Shown: positions 36,001 through 44,805, numbered from the stretch's first letter. The stretch: 64,000 nucleotides of DNA from Paenibacillus thiaminolyticus (GCF_007066085.1 NZ_CP041405.1:2356001-2420000), one strand, 5' to 3'. The notes: a model not told the origin generated them from the sequence alone. Program-made: numbers and translations.

Positions 36001-37608
36001 TTAAATGGCCCTGACAAGAAATTGTTCTTTAGCTAATTTTCTATATAATGGTACTTTATCCAGTAACTCATTGTGATTACCTGAACCAACAATTCTTCCA
36101 TGTTCAAGAACATAGATTATATCTGAATCAACTATTGTCGAGAGACGATGTGCTACAACAATGACAGTTTTAGACTCTCTCATCTTGTCAACAGCTTTTT
36201 TCAATCCAATTTCATTTAAACTATCTAAATTGGATGTCAATTCATCAAGAAGAACAATCTTTGCCTTTGATAAAAGAGAACGAGCCATAGCTAAACGCTG
36301 GCGTTCTCCACCAGATAAAGTAGTACCCGATTCTCCAATTTTCATGTCGAGTTTGTCAGGAGAACGTTCTATCAAATAGCTAAGGTTTACCTCTTTTAAA
36401 ACATCGTAACATTCTTGATCAGATACATTAGAATTTCCTAAAAGGAGATTATCTCGTAAAGTCCCTGCTACAACAGGGGCATTTTGTTCAACATAAGTAA
36501 TAAGTTTACGAAGTTCTTCACGAGAATAGCTTCGATAATCCTTTCCGTCTACATAAATTTGCCCGCTGATAGGATCATAAAATCTTTCTATTAATTGTAA
36601 AATAGTACTTTTTCCTGCACCAGAAGGCCCGACAATAGCTGTGCGCTTCCCATATTCTGCACTTAAAGTAACTTCTTTAAGTATCATTTCCCCTTCTTTT
36701 TGAGCAATATCTGCTCCAAACTCTAATTTGTTATATCCAAAACTAACTTTTTAAAAAAGTACCATCCCTTTTTGTGCAGAAGAATTGGGTGAAAATGTTA
36801 CTGTAGAATTTGTATCATAATCAGTTTCTAAAGCAAGATCTAATAATTCTTTAATTCTTGCAAAAGCTCCAAGTGATTCGCCTATTCCAGAAAAAGCACC
36901 AAAAATTTGCCCCACTGGTCCAATCATTATAAATAGTAGTAAAGCAAAAGCAATTAAATCTGCAATCGTCATATATCCCATAGAAACACGATACCCGCCA
37001 AAACCAAGGACAATCAGACCACATACTTGTAAACTCAAATTTGAAATTGGCGTCATAAATGACTGTATTTTTGCTAAACGTATTCCTAACTTTCGTAAAT
37101 GCTCTGCCTGTAGCTTAGCTTTATTCTCCTCTATTGAAGTAGCATTTGTAGAACGAATAGTTCTAATCGCCTGTAAATCACGTTCAACAAGTCCACTAAG
37201 TTTTCCGAGTTCTTGTTGGACCCTAAAACTTGCCTTTTGTATCAAATGGCTAATCAGATTGCTTCGTGCTTCAAAAACAACACCTTCGCCTATTTTCTGT
37301 AACAAATAATATTGTATAGTAGTTAAAATCATAGAAACTGATAAAACCAAAATAAGAAGCACTAAAGTAATATTGACTGTAAATCCTGAGCTTGATTGCT
37401 TTACTAAATCTGCCACTAAGTTTGGTTGAATAAGTGTTAAAATCGCACTTAAAATACCAAGTATTACTACCAAGATGAATTCTAAATTATGTCCCTTAGT
37501 TAAAGCGAACAATTGTCGTAAACTAGCTCTTGGAATCGGTTCATATCGCTCATCTTGTTCAAGTTCTTTAGGTTTGGGATTATTATTTTCCGTTTTTTTC
37601 CTCAACAT
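36001..37608 (-). pseudogene. Lasso peptide ABC exporter (D), interrupted by an in-frame TAA
   Basis: Two reading segments of one gene. From ATG 37608 (GTG 37620 also possible) a transmembrane part runs to TAA at 36751-36753, after KGMVLF; reading on in the same frame gives KVSFGYNK and then the complete ATPase: GPSGAGKST, LSGGERQRLA, IVLLDELTSNLD, VVAHRLST, ending at 36001. A single base change (e.g. from GAA/AAA/CAA) explains the stop. The ATPase could also restart at ATG 36687, without the FGY A-loop. The transmembrane part also seems short: after ISHLIQKASFRVQ the sequence jumps to QELGKLSGLVERDLQAIRTI, skipping roughly TM3-TM4. It overlaps the B2 gene end. Confidence 0.75.
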
Positions 37609-38020
37609 AATTAGATACACTTATAACTTTAGAATATAAACTTACTTCATCCGGCTCTCCAACTGGAGTACTGTTTAATTCAACCCATGCATGTGCCCTA
37701 AAAGGTTCTAGGGCGTATCCAGTACACCAACTAACAGATCTTCGTATTAACCACGTTGCTACTACAACTGCAAGTGAACGTCTCAGACAACCCTCTTGAC
37801 TTCGACATCTCTTACTTACTGTACATACTGCATCACGAATAACCTGAACTTGTTCCTTTGAAGCCGATGGATATCTTCTCGTTAAACGAGATAATATCTT
37901 TTCTACCATACTTGGAGAGAGCCAATTCAGAGGTGCTGATAGAAGTATAGCTAGTCTAGCAAGCCATCTTGCTCCATTTGATACTTGTTCTGGCTGCTCT
38001 GGAAAAAGTGGTATGTCCAT
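37583..38020 (-). CDS. Lasso leader peptidase (B2), transglutaminase-like
   Basis: 145 residues, the right size for the B2 half of the split lasso B protein. The transglutaminase-like triad is recognisable: Cys78 in EGCLRRSLAVV, His110 in FRAHAWVEL and a nearby acidic residue (Asp124). It removes the leader at the Lys-Gly junction of the precursor once the leader is bound by B1. The start shares one base with the B1 stop (TAATG), giving tight coupling. Its 3' end overlaps the exporter gene. Family recognition is strong (lasso peptide biosynthesis B2 protein). Confidence 0.92.
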   Translation of the reverse strand: MDIPLFPEQPEQVSNGARWLARLAILLSAPLNWLSPSMVEKILSRLTRRYPSASKEQVQVIRDAVCTVSKRCRSQEGCLRRSLAVVVATWLIRRSVSWCTGYALEPFRAHAWVELNSTPVGEPDEVSLYSKVISVSNYVEEKNGK

Positions 38021-38268
38021 TATGCTAGTCCCACCTCTCTAAGCATGGAAAGAAATTCATTAACATCATTCTCTGCATTAGCACTCTCTAAACCAAAAGT
38101 CTTTTCTAATTCAGCCACTAATTCATTCCTAGTTTTTCCTTCACCTAATCCTTGAATTAAAAGTCTTCCAACGTGATTTACTTGAAAATAAATTCCTCTT
38201 CTTTTGTCAAAAATCATTGCCCCATTATCTTGTTCAATTATTTTAAGTTCTCTTTTTATCTTTTTCAT
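38020..38268 (-). CDS. Lasso leader-recognition protein (B1), PqqD-like RRE
   Basis: 82 residues with the PqqD-like RiPP recognition element: an N-terminal three-stranded sheet (DNGAMIFDKRRGIYFQVNHVG) then three helices (LLIQGLGEGKTRNELVAELEKTF). It should bind the YxxP leader of the precursor and present it to B2 and the cyclase. Coupled to B2 by TAATG and preceded by the cyclase gene at 38303. Confidence 0.92.
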   Translation of the reverse strand: MKKIKRELKIIEQDNGAMIFDKRRGIYFQVNHVGRLLIQGLGEGKTRNELVAELEKTFGLESANAENDVNEFLSMLREVGLA

Positions 38269-38302
38269 AAAATTGCCCCCTTTCTAATTAATATTGTCAC
38301 AT

Positions 38303-40078
38303 TTATGACGGATAACTCATTGCATTATGAAGCCATCGCTCAACAGCAGATAGTCTTTCAAAGGCTTCAATTCGATTATGTAAAGCAGTTGGCATAGATA
38401 ATTCAGAGACTAGTATGTCGGGGTCAACAATTCCTAGCTCAACAACTTTGAAATCTCTAACGAAATGAATATTTTTTTTTACAGATTCCTTATATCCTTT
38501 GTATAAAAATGTTGAATAATCTCCTTTAAAGCCTCGAGTAAATACTTCACGGGGAACAATTCCTTTTGTAGCTTGATACAACATGGGTTTCGTCATCCCA
38601 GATTTTAAGTGATACCGCATTGGTATAGATAATGCAGATTCAATAATCTTTGAATCTAAAAATGGAGCTAGCCAAGTTAATCTACTTCCATAAATAACAT
38701 TAAGTTGGCTTAGTAAACGCCTTTGAAAAAGCAATGACTCTAGTGCTTGATGTTTAGAACGGTCAGAATCAAGACCTCCAGAAATTTCATTTAGAGTTTT
38801 CATAGCAATCTGATAACATGGAACATGATAATCTTTTGCAAGCCATGCTGGAATCGTAATTTTTCCGAACCAATCCAAAACAGACTCTTTCCTCCGTGAT
38901 TTAGCATAGCCAAATCCAATATCTATTTCCGTTTTTAGTGCTTCTTTAAATGATGTATTGTTCATAAGATTAGATACACCTTGTAGGAATGATGTTCTCG
39001 TAAGTAAACAATATTGGAAGCCAAACGATAAACTACGCATTCTGTTCTGCCTTACAACGGACCACGCATATGCTGGCGTAGGTGTAAACAATTCATCACC
39101 ACCAACACCTATGAAATGAACTGAATCTCCATAATTCTCATTGAAATTAACTATTTTTTCAACATAGCCCTCTGTATCTGCCCAAAATACTGGGGAATCC
39201 GGAAGAGTTAATCCTGAGTATGGCATGTCTGTTTCAAATCTACGACCAGACACACCGATTGATGGCAATAAATTTAGCGATACATTCATATCATTTGCAA
39301 TCATAGCGGCCCACTTCGAATCACTGTTCCATTTACTATCTGTTTTTGCATGATATAGCTTAATGTCTGCATAATATGCTTTTAAAACATATGCAATTGC
39401 GGCTGAATCAACACCTCCAGAGAGGTCAGCAGATATATTAGCATAGCTCTTAGTATGATTCCTTAGTAATCCAAAAAACCGCTCTCTTATATTGTGCAGC
39501 GTCAATTCTACATCATTACTTAGTTCTGGCGGCATCCAAACTTTGAATTCTTCAAATTGTTGTTTTTTCCCATATTTCAAAACGCAAAATGGGTGGATTT
39601 TATTCACACCTTCCCATAAAGGTATGTCTTGAAAAGGATAATATGGTAGACTACTTATCAAGTTCAATGCAACTGCTGCTTTTGATATATTTAAATCACA
39701 ATATCGCGCAATATCACTAGCCGAATCACTAATAATTAAAATATCATTTAACATTTTCCATGATAAAGAAACATCAAATAATGCTCCTCCTACAATAACT
39801 TCGTGATTATCAACTAGAACAAAGATCCCTTTAGAAAGAATCTTTTGAAAAATTACCGCTAATTTTGACATCTCAAATTCCTTAGTTCCCTGTATCTGGT
39901 CTGCAACTTTTGGATATTCACATCGTATACAGTATATCTCTAGGTCGCCTTTAGAATGCTTAACATACTCATGTTGAGAAATAAGCAAAATGCTTGCCGA
40001 AACTGTTTTTATATGTACTTGAAATGGTACTTTATCAGAACTTGATTTTGTTAACTTTTCTTTTAACTGAGTGCGAAT
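38303..40078 (-). CDS. Lasso cyclase (C), asparagine synthetase-like; likely ATT start
   Basis: Asparagine-synthetase homologue that adenylates the core Asp side chain and forms the macrolactam. The ATP PPi-loop SGGVDS lies at residues 190-195 counting from TTG 39988. That TTG has no ribosome site. Thirty codons upstream in the same frame, ATT at 40078 (and 40081) follows GGGGAG by 6 (3) bp, and an in-frame TAA lies just beyond. The extra residues (QVHIKTVSASILLISQ) look like the first beta strands of the amidotransferase-type domain, which lacks a catalytic Cys2 as in other lasso cyclases. I therefore choose ATT 40078. About 590 residues; B1 follows after 34 bp. Confidence 0.88.
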   Translation of the reverse strand: MRTQLKEKLTKSSSDKVPFQVHIKTVSASILLISQHEYVKHSKGDLEIYCIRCEYPKVADQIQGTKEFEMSKLAVIFQKILSKGIFVLVDNHEVIVGGALFDVSLSWKMLNDILIISDSASDIARYCDLNISKAAVALNLISSLPYYPFQDIPLWEGVNKIHPFCVLKYGKKQQFEEFKVWMPPELSNDVELTLHNIRERFFGLLRNHTKSYANISADLSGGVDSAAIAYVLKAYYADIKLYHAKTDSKWNSDSKWAAMIANDMNVSLNLLPSIGVSGRRFETDMPYSGLTLPDSPVFWADTEGYVEKIVNFNENYGDSVHFIGVGGDELFTPTPAYAWSVVRQNRMRSLSFGFQYCLLTRTSFLQGVSNLMNNTSFKEALKTEIDIGFGYAKSRRKESVLDWFGKITIPAWLAKDYHVPCYQIAMKTLNEISGGLDSDRSKHQALESLLFQRRLLSQLNVIYGSRLTWLAPFLDSKIIESALSIPMRYHLKSGMTKPMLYQATKGIVPREVFTRGFKGDYSTFLYKGYKESVKKNIHFVRDFKVVELGIVDPDILVSELSMPTALHNRIEAFERLSAVERWLHNAMSYPS

Positions 40079-40158
40079 AATAGTCTCCCCTCTCGCTTAA
40101 TTTTAAATATTTTCAACAAAATTTACATACGAGTCTCTAAAACAATCGATTTTTCACA

Positions 40159-40203
40159 AAAAGTGGTCACTGGACATCTCAAAATTATCCAATGACCACT
40201 TTT
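40159..40203 (-). terminator. Attenuator hairpin between precursor and cyclase genes
   Basis: Inverted repeat 40159-40174 with 40188-40203: AAAAGTGGTCA(C/T)TGGA, 16 bp with one G/A-position mismatch, loop 13 nt, followed on the minus strand by TTTTTGTG. Such hairpins usually let most transcripts stop after the precursor gene, giving excess precursor over enzymes. Confidence 0.85.
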
Positions 40204-40236
40204 CTCTCAGTTGTTTACAATCCATAATATTGAGCT

Positions 40237-40365
40237 CTACAACCAAAAAGATTGAGATCTACCACCAAAAAGATCTCTGTAGTAACCAAACCTTTGCCCT
40301 TTAGTAGACTCTTTAAAAATAGCAACTTTCTCAATTGTTGGTTTAGAGTAAACAACGTTTGTCAT
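40237..40365 (-). CDS. Lasso peptide precursor (A), 42 residues, propeptin-like core
   Basis: ATG 40365 with a perfect AGGAGG 9 bp upstream; stop TAG 40237-40239. Leader of 22 residues, MTNVVYSKPTIEK then VAIFKESTK, with YSKP (the YxxP motif bound by B1) and Thr at position -2. Core of 20: ring GQRFGYYRD, tail LFGGRSQSFWL. Gly1 and Asp9 are spaced for a 9-residue ring; no Cys, so class II. Core 7-13, YRDLFGG, is the same as in propeptin (recalled from memory). Calculated neutral monoisotopic mass of the cyclised core about 2421.18. Too short for ordinary gene calling. Confidence 0.9.
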   Translation of the reverse strand: MTNVVYSKPTIEKVAIFKESTKGQRFGYYRDLFGGRSQSFWL

Positions 40366-40582
40366 TGAATTCCACCTCCTTTACTATATGCTCACACCAC
40401 ACACATTAGATTCAAAATAGAAATTAATATTCTATTTGTTTTAATAATAATCTATTTTTAACTCTTTTTTTCTTTCATGTAACAAACTGCAACTTAAATG
40501 TAATCATTGGCTTATTCGCCGTTAAAAATACAAATACCTATTAAGACTGGAAATCAAGAGACAAGTAGAAGATGAGGTTTCA
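40366..40582 (-). other. Promoter region of the lasso operon
   Basis: AT-rich upstream region with the inverted repeat at 40415-40437, and TTGAAT plus CATATAGT boxes close to the ribosome site as weak promoter elements. The part beyond 40500 borders IS debris. No further gene seen. Confidence 0.4.
40415..40437. promoter_or_regulatory. Inverted repeat AAATAGAA-N7-TTCTATTT in lasso promoter
   Basis: Perfect 8-bp arms around a 7-bp AT spacer, about 50 bp upstream of the precursor start. Possible operator of the lasso operon; the regulator is unknown. Confidence 0.5.
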
Positions 40583-41273
40583 TATGTTTGTCAATCTAAA
40601 GGAAGGGCAACTAGAGGAGCTTCTTCATACCGTGGTACATTCGTGAGGTGGAGTTCAGCCTGGAAGCCAAAGCAATTGGACGTATACGTCAAGTTTCGAA
40701 AGCGGGCGTTATTCCCATGTGCAAAGTGGTGCAATTCCATCACCCGAGTCAATGTTCCGTGGGCACTGGATAAACCGAAGCATTACTTTCCCCTGCTCTT
40801 CGATGCGCTCATCATCAAGCTGGCCAAGGATATGCCGATGAATGCCGTCAGTCGATTGCTCGGAGAACATGAAACTCGGCTGTGGCGTATGCTTCATCAT
40901 TACGTGGACAATGCGTTCGTGGCGCAGGACTTGTCCTACGTCACTAAAATAAGTACGGATGAAACGTCGGCTAAGCGCGGTCACAACTACATAGCCATCT
41001 TCATGGATCCTGAGCAAAAAAACATTATTTACGTAACTCAGTGGGGGCTGCGCTGCCGTTTAGATCCGATGGTTGAAGTCGCAAAAATGCTGCAGAAGCA
41101 TGATGACGGTGTCATTCGACGGTTTTACATCCAAGCTGAACAACGGTTTACTGGAAGGTGTGAATAGTCTCTTCCAAGCCGCCACACGAAAGGCAAGAGG
41201 TTACCACTCTGAGAAAAACATCATCGCCATGGTCTATGTACTGGCAGGGAAGCTCAATTTCGCCTTGAAATGA
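40583..41273 (+). pseudogene. Degraded ISL3-family transposase
   Basis: ATG 40583 starts MFVNLKEGQLEELLHTVVHS then stops. Other frames continue VEFSLEAK, KQLDVYVKFRKRALFPC, RVNVPWALDKPKHYF, ALIIKLAKDMPMNAVSRLLG, WRMLHHYV and, after a further shift, NGLLEGVNSLFQAATRKARG, stop 41273. These are ISL3 transposase blocks in order, but the zinc-finger segment between FPC and RVNVPWA is deleted, a part before the C-terminal block is missing, and several frameshifts are present. Inactive remnant between the lasso promoter and more IS debris. Confidence 0.85.
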
Positions 41274-41474
41274 AAAAAGAATTGGCAACAGCATGGAGCC
41301 ACGCATCGCTAGCGGCGAAGATTCCATTATTGACATCATTTTCTATTCTAGTATAATAATTGGATATAGAGAACAGGATCTTTGGCTCTTCGCTCTACTG
41401 GGTGGGTACAGTTTTGAATATTAGTTTAAGAGCCCCTTCCGCCTTTAAGAGATTTTCAGATGTAGAAATATCTG

Positions 41475-41687
41475 TCAAGTATACACCATCGCGATCAAGT
41501 TCTCTACGTTCCTGTGGCCTCTGGCCCGACGTTTAGCTGCTTGAACCAGACCATTAATGCCTTCCAACAAGCCGTTCGTCATCTTACTATGGAACCATCG
41601 AAGGCTCCCTTCTTCATGCTGCTTAATCGTTCTAGCCAAACTTACCATGGGTGGAAGTTGGGACGAATAGCCCACCCAATCCACTCC
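41475..41687 (-). pseudogene. Second ISL3-family transposase fragment, C-terminal part
   Basis: Seventy residues, including MVSLARTIKQHEEGSLRWF, then MTNGLLEGINGLVQAAKRRARG and ENLIAMVYT, stop at 41475. This is the C-terminal end of an ISL3 transposase, oriented opposite to the first remnant and related but not identical to it. No N-terminal part nearby. Confidence 0.75.
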
Positions 41688-41822
41688 TATTATCGTAATA
41701 TTGAGCAGTATTGACCATTTTTCTATGATTCAGACTTTACGCCATTCAGTATAGCGAGGAAGCATAATTTTTTAGCAACATAAATATGATTTACTGTCAA
41801 TAAAGTAGACAAAATAAGACGG

Positions 41823-42232
41823 CTATGCAGTTTTGCTTCTGTAATATTGGGACTCAAATCGATCGGGTGAAAGATACCCCAACGAGCTATGGATTCTCTT
41901 TCGATTGTAGAAGAATTCAATGTACCAATGGACTCGACGAGTTATTCTTTGATGTCGCTTAGATCTTTCCGATTCTTTCGCATTCAGCCACTTGTAAAAT
42001 CCGCTCCGTGATACGCTAAGAATTGAGCACATCTTCTCGCTCCGAAACACAGAGCGGTGTTCCTTGATAAAGCTAAACTTTATTTCGGATCTTTGGTGAA
42101 GTAGTGCATGGCTTTTTTTAGGATGGCATTTTCCTCCTCAAGATCTTTTATCCTTTTTTCCAATTCTTTTTGTGCTTGATCCTGAGGTCGTAAATTACCG
42201 CTACCAACAAAAGCCTCATCTCTAAATTGCCG
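41823..42232 (-). pseudogene. IS3-family (orfA/orfB) remnant with internal deletion
   Basis: orfA tail: RQFRDEAFVGSGNLRPQDQA, then a leucine-zipper-like KDLEEENAILKKAMHYFTKD, stop near 42080. orfB head: HRSVFRSEKMCSILSVSRSG, FYKWLNAKESER, then a jump to the end of the rve domain, YIEFFYNRKRIHSSLGYLSP, stop 41823. The catalytic D and first part of the DDE core are deleted. Remnant of an IS150/IS3-type element. Confidence 0.8.
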
Positions 42233-42385
42233 GTTATTATCTACTCAATCCATTCGTTGTGTCTACTTATTAGTCTAATTGCAATATATACTAATTGTAA
42301 AATAATATTCTTTACACATAAATTGTTGTTTATACCACGATCGTGCATCATAGCTACAATTCACCATTATTAAAGGAGTAAAACG

Positions 42386-43099
42386 ATGGTAATAAAAGTT
42401 GCTATTTGTGATGATGTTCCTGTTATTGCAAAAGCTATCGAAGATTTAATGTTAGAATATGACTCCTCGTTATTTGAAATTGATATATTCTACAATCCAT
42501 TTCGTTTAATTGAATTACTTAAAGGAAATACATATGATTTGTTTATTTTAGATATTGAGTTTCCTAATCTATCGGGAATAGAGATTGCCGAGATCATTAG
42601 AAAGAATAATTATACTTGTCCAATTATCTTTATTACAAGTTTCAGAGAATATATGGAAGAGGCTTTTAAGGTTAACACTTTTGATTACATTTTAAAACCA
42701 GTAACAAAAGACAAACTATATCCTGCCTTGAATCGCGCTATTAAATATTTAGATTTAGATGATTCAAAATTTATGTTTACATTTAACAAAGTTTTTTACA
42801 GTCTTTCTTTTAGTGAAATTATTTACTTTGAAAAAAATAAAAGGAAAGTACTTATTCACACACCCTCTGATATATATGAAACGATTCTTCAAACAAGAGC
42901 CCTTTTATCCAAAGTTAATGATAATTTTGTGCAGGTACACACCTCGTTTATTGTTAATGTTAGATATGTAAAACAAATTGGCAATAATATAATTATTGCC
43001 AATTTAAGTGATAAGCAAACTGTTGAAATACCAATAAGTCGTAAATTTATAGATAGTGCCAGAAAACAAATTTTGATGAAATTAAGAGACTTAATATAA
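42386..43099 (+). CDS. LytTR response regulator (AgrA/ComE-like)
   Basis: 237 residues. Receiver domain: CDDVP, phospho-Asp in LFILDIEFPN (residue about 55), Lys in YILKPVTKD; then a LytTR DNA-binding domain (IIYFEKNKRKVLIHTPSDIYE, VQVHTSFIVNVRYVKQI). AAAGGAG lies 7 bp before ATG. Its stop shares a base with the sensor start (TAATG). Systems of this type respond to secreted peptides and control bacteriocin or competence genes. No obvious signal-peptide precursor (AgrD-like) is next to it. A link to the lasso operon 2 kb away is a guess. Confidence 0.88.
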   Translation: MVIKVAICDDVPVIAKAIEDLMLEYDSSLFEIDIFYNPFRLIELLKGNTYDLFILDIEFPNLSGIEIAEIIRKNNYTCPIIFITSFREYMEEAFKVNTFDYILKPVTKDKLYPALNRAIKYLDLDDSKFMFTFNKVFYSLSFSEIIYFEKNKRKVLIHTPSDIYETILQTRALLSKVNDNFVQVHTSFIVNVRYVKQIGNNIIIANLSDKQTVEIPISRKFIDSARKQILMKLRDLI

Positions 43100-44388
43100 T
43101 GAATGATACTATCGTTGCATTATTCAACTTTGTTGTTAATTTAGTGTTGGCTAATCATTATTTTCCAAATAACTCCATCCATAAACTGTTTTCTAAAGAA
43201 AACGTAATTATTACATTCTTGACTTTTTTTCTTACCGCATTTTATCTGTTTTCTAATCAACAATCATATATTCTTATGAATATCATCTTCACTGCTTTAT
43301 TGTTTTTAGTTATCGCAAAGAGGAATCAGATAGATATGAGAAAAGAGTTCTTTTGGTTAATTTTCTTACTTTTAATGTTTTTAATTTGTGATTCCGTTTC
43401 GTTTTTTATTACGAAAGCGGTATCGCTATCAGAAGGTTATGATTCAAATTTACTCTTTATGGCTGGAGGAGGAGGTATTGCTATAATTTTAAAACTAATG
43501 GCTGTAGCTGTTCTTAAAATTATCGTTCTCCAAAAGCGTAAATTAAAGAGACCAATAAATGTTTTTCTCCTAATGACACTACTTTCTATACCAATGATAT
43601 CGGTATTTGTATTAAGTACTGCTGAAATTAATTTTATTAATCCTCCTAATTCTATATTTATATTGATTGCTACTTGTATTATTTATATGAATATATGCAT
43701 ACTATATCTTTATATAACCCTCGGAAGTTATTTTGAAAAGCTTGAAAAAACTACAACGCAAAAAATAGTATTTGAATCAGAATTGAATTTTTTTAAACAA
43801 CTAAAGCATTCACAATCCAAACTATATTCAATGAAGCATGACTTAAAAAACCAATACGTAGTTCTAATGGGGATGTTAAGTCAGGGAGATACTGCTGGAG
43901 CTGAAAAATATCTTCAAAATTCGATACAGAAAATCGAACACATTGATTATTTTTTTACAAATAACTATGTGCTAAATTATCTTCTGAATGAAAAAAAATC
44001 TATTGCTGAAAGCAATGGAATAACTTTAAACGTTAAATCTTTCCTTCCTGAAAAGATTAATTTAGATACTGATATTTTTGCAGTTGTGCTAGGAAATTTA
44101 ATAGATAATTCCTTAAACGCAGTCTTACGTTTATCTAATTCTAAAGAAAAAGAGATTTCACTTCTTATCAAACAATTTGATAATAACCTACTTATAGAAA
44201 TTTCAAATTTATTTGATACTGTGGAGCTTAAAATTCGAAAGAATAGACGATTCGAGGGAATAGGAATTAAAAATGTGAAAAGAATTGTAGAAGAGAATGG
44301 TGGAATTTATAATCAATGGGTTCAAGATAATCAGTATATCGTAAGTATACTTTTACTCAATGTATATGATAAAGAAGATGAAGAATAG
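43099..44388 (+). CDS. AgrC-like sensor histidine kinase (GHKL)
   Basis: 429 residues. Six or seven N-terminal membrane spans (to about residue 205), a coiled-coil DHp with phospho-His in SMKHDLKNQYVVLMGML, and a GHKL ATPase (GNLIDNSLNAV; GIGIKNVKRIVEENGG). Typical of peptide-sensing kinases of the HPK10 type. Coupled to the response regulator by TAATG. AT-rich codon use, like the lasso genes. Confidence 0.87.
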   Translation: MNDTIVALFNFVVNLVLANHYFPNNSIHKLFSKENVIITFLTFFLTAFYLFSNQQSYILMNIIFTALLFLVIAKRNQIDMRKEFFWLIFLLLMFLICDSVSFFITKAVSLSEGYDSNLLFMAGGGGIAIILKLMAVAVLKIIVLQKRKLKRPINVFLLMTLLSIPMISVFVLSTAEINFINPPNSIFILIATCIIYMNICILYLYITLGSYFEKLEKTTTQKIVFESELNFFKQLKHSQSKLYSMKHDLKNQYVVLMGMLSQGDTAGAEKYLQNSIQKIEHIDYFFTNNYVLNYLLNEKKSIAESNGITLNVKSFLPEKINLDTDIFAVVLGNLIDNSLNAVLRLSNSKEKEISLLIKQFDNNLLIEISNLFDTVELKIRKNRRFEGIGIKNVKRIVEENGGIYNQWVQDNQYIVSILLLNVYDKEDEE

Positions 44389-44399
44389 AAAAGACTGGT

Positions 44400-44527
44400 A
44401 GGGTCGCTCCTGGATCGGCTACACTTAATTGGACAGTAGCAGCAGGAAGACAACATCACGAAGCCCATCATTGAAATCTTCGAGAAGAATCGAAAAGCAT
44501 ATGGCACAAGCTTCATGAACGTGGACT
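44400..44527 (+). pseudogene. IS3-family transposase fragment
   Basis: The frame near 44450 reads EDNITKPIIEIFEKNRKAYGT, the HTH_21 start of IS150-type orfB, and then runs out of homology within about 25 codons. Isolated fragment. Confidence 0.5.
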
Positions 44528-44533
44528 CCGGAG

Positions 44534-44667
44534 CCGACCGAGCTTGATGCGTACAGCGGCAAATTCAAGTACGTTCCCCGAAGATTCTTCACCGGCAGCT
44601 GGCGGAGCAGGCAGAACGGGAAGGCGGATCCTTAAACCAATACGTGCTTTACAAATTGAGTCGCTGA
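44534..44667 (+). pseudogene. HicB-family antitoxin remnant
   Basis: TELDAYSGKFK in one frame, then after a one-base shift VRSPKILHRQLAEQAEREGG and SLNQYVLYKLSR, stop 44665-44667. This is the C-terminal RHH part of HicB-type antitoxins (KFxVRxPxxLHRxL...SLNQYxLYKL). The frameshift near 44568 and the lack of an N-terminal part mean it is dead; no HicA partner is seen. Confidence 0.7.
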
Positions 44668-44805
44668 ATAAGCGGTTTTTTCTTTTGCAGAAACCCAATA
44701 ACCTTACAATAACCTTACAATAGCTCTAAATATATTGTGAAATGTTAAATTATAGATTACGATGACCTTGCTACAAAAAATAACAAAATTGTGGAGGTTG
44801 TTACA

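Noticed and set aside
36001..36687. Separate stand-alone ABC ATPase gene
   Set aside because: It lacks the A-loop, which is found in frame just upstream of its ATG, directly behind the TAA; it is the second half of the exporter.
40450..40510. LytTR direct-repeat site before the lasso operon
   Set aside because: Two AGTT words on the minus strand are 25 bp apart rather than about 21, and the flanks do not fit.
41723..41920. Minus-strand 65-codon frame MNSSTIERES
   Set aside because: Overlaps the IS3 remnant end in another frame; no family resemblance.
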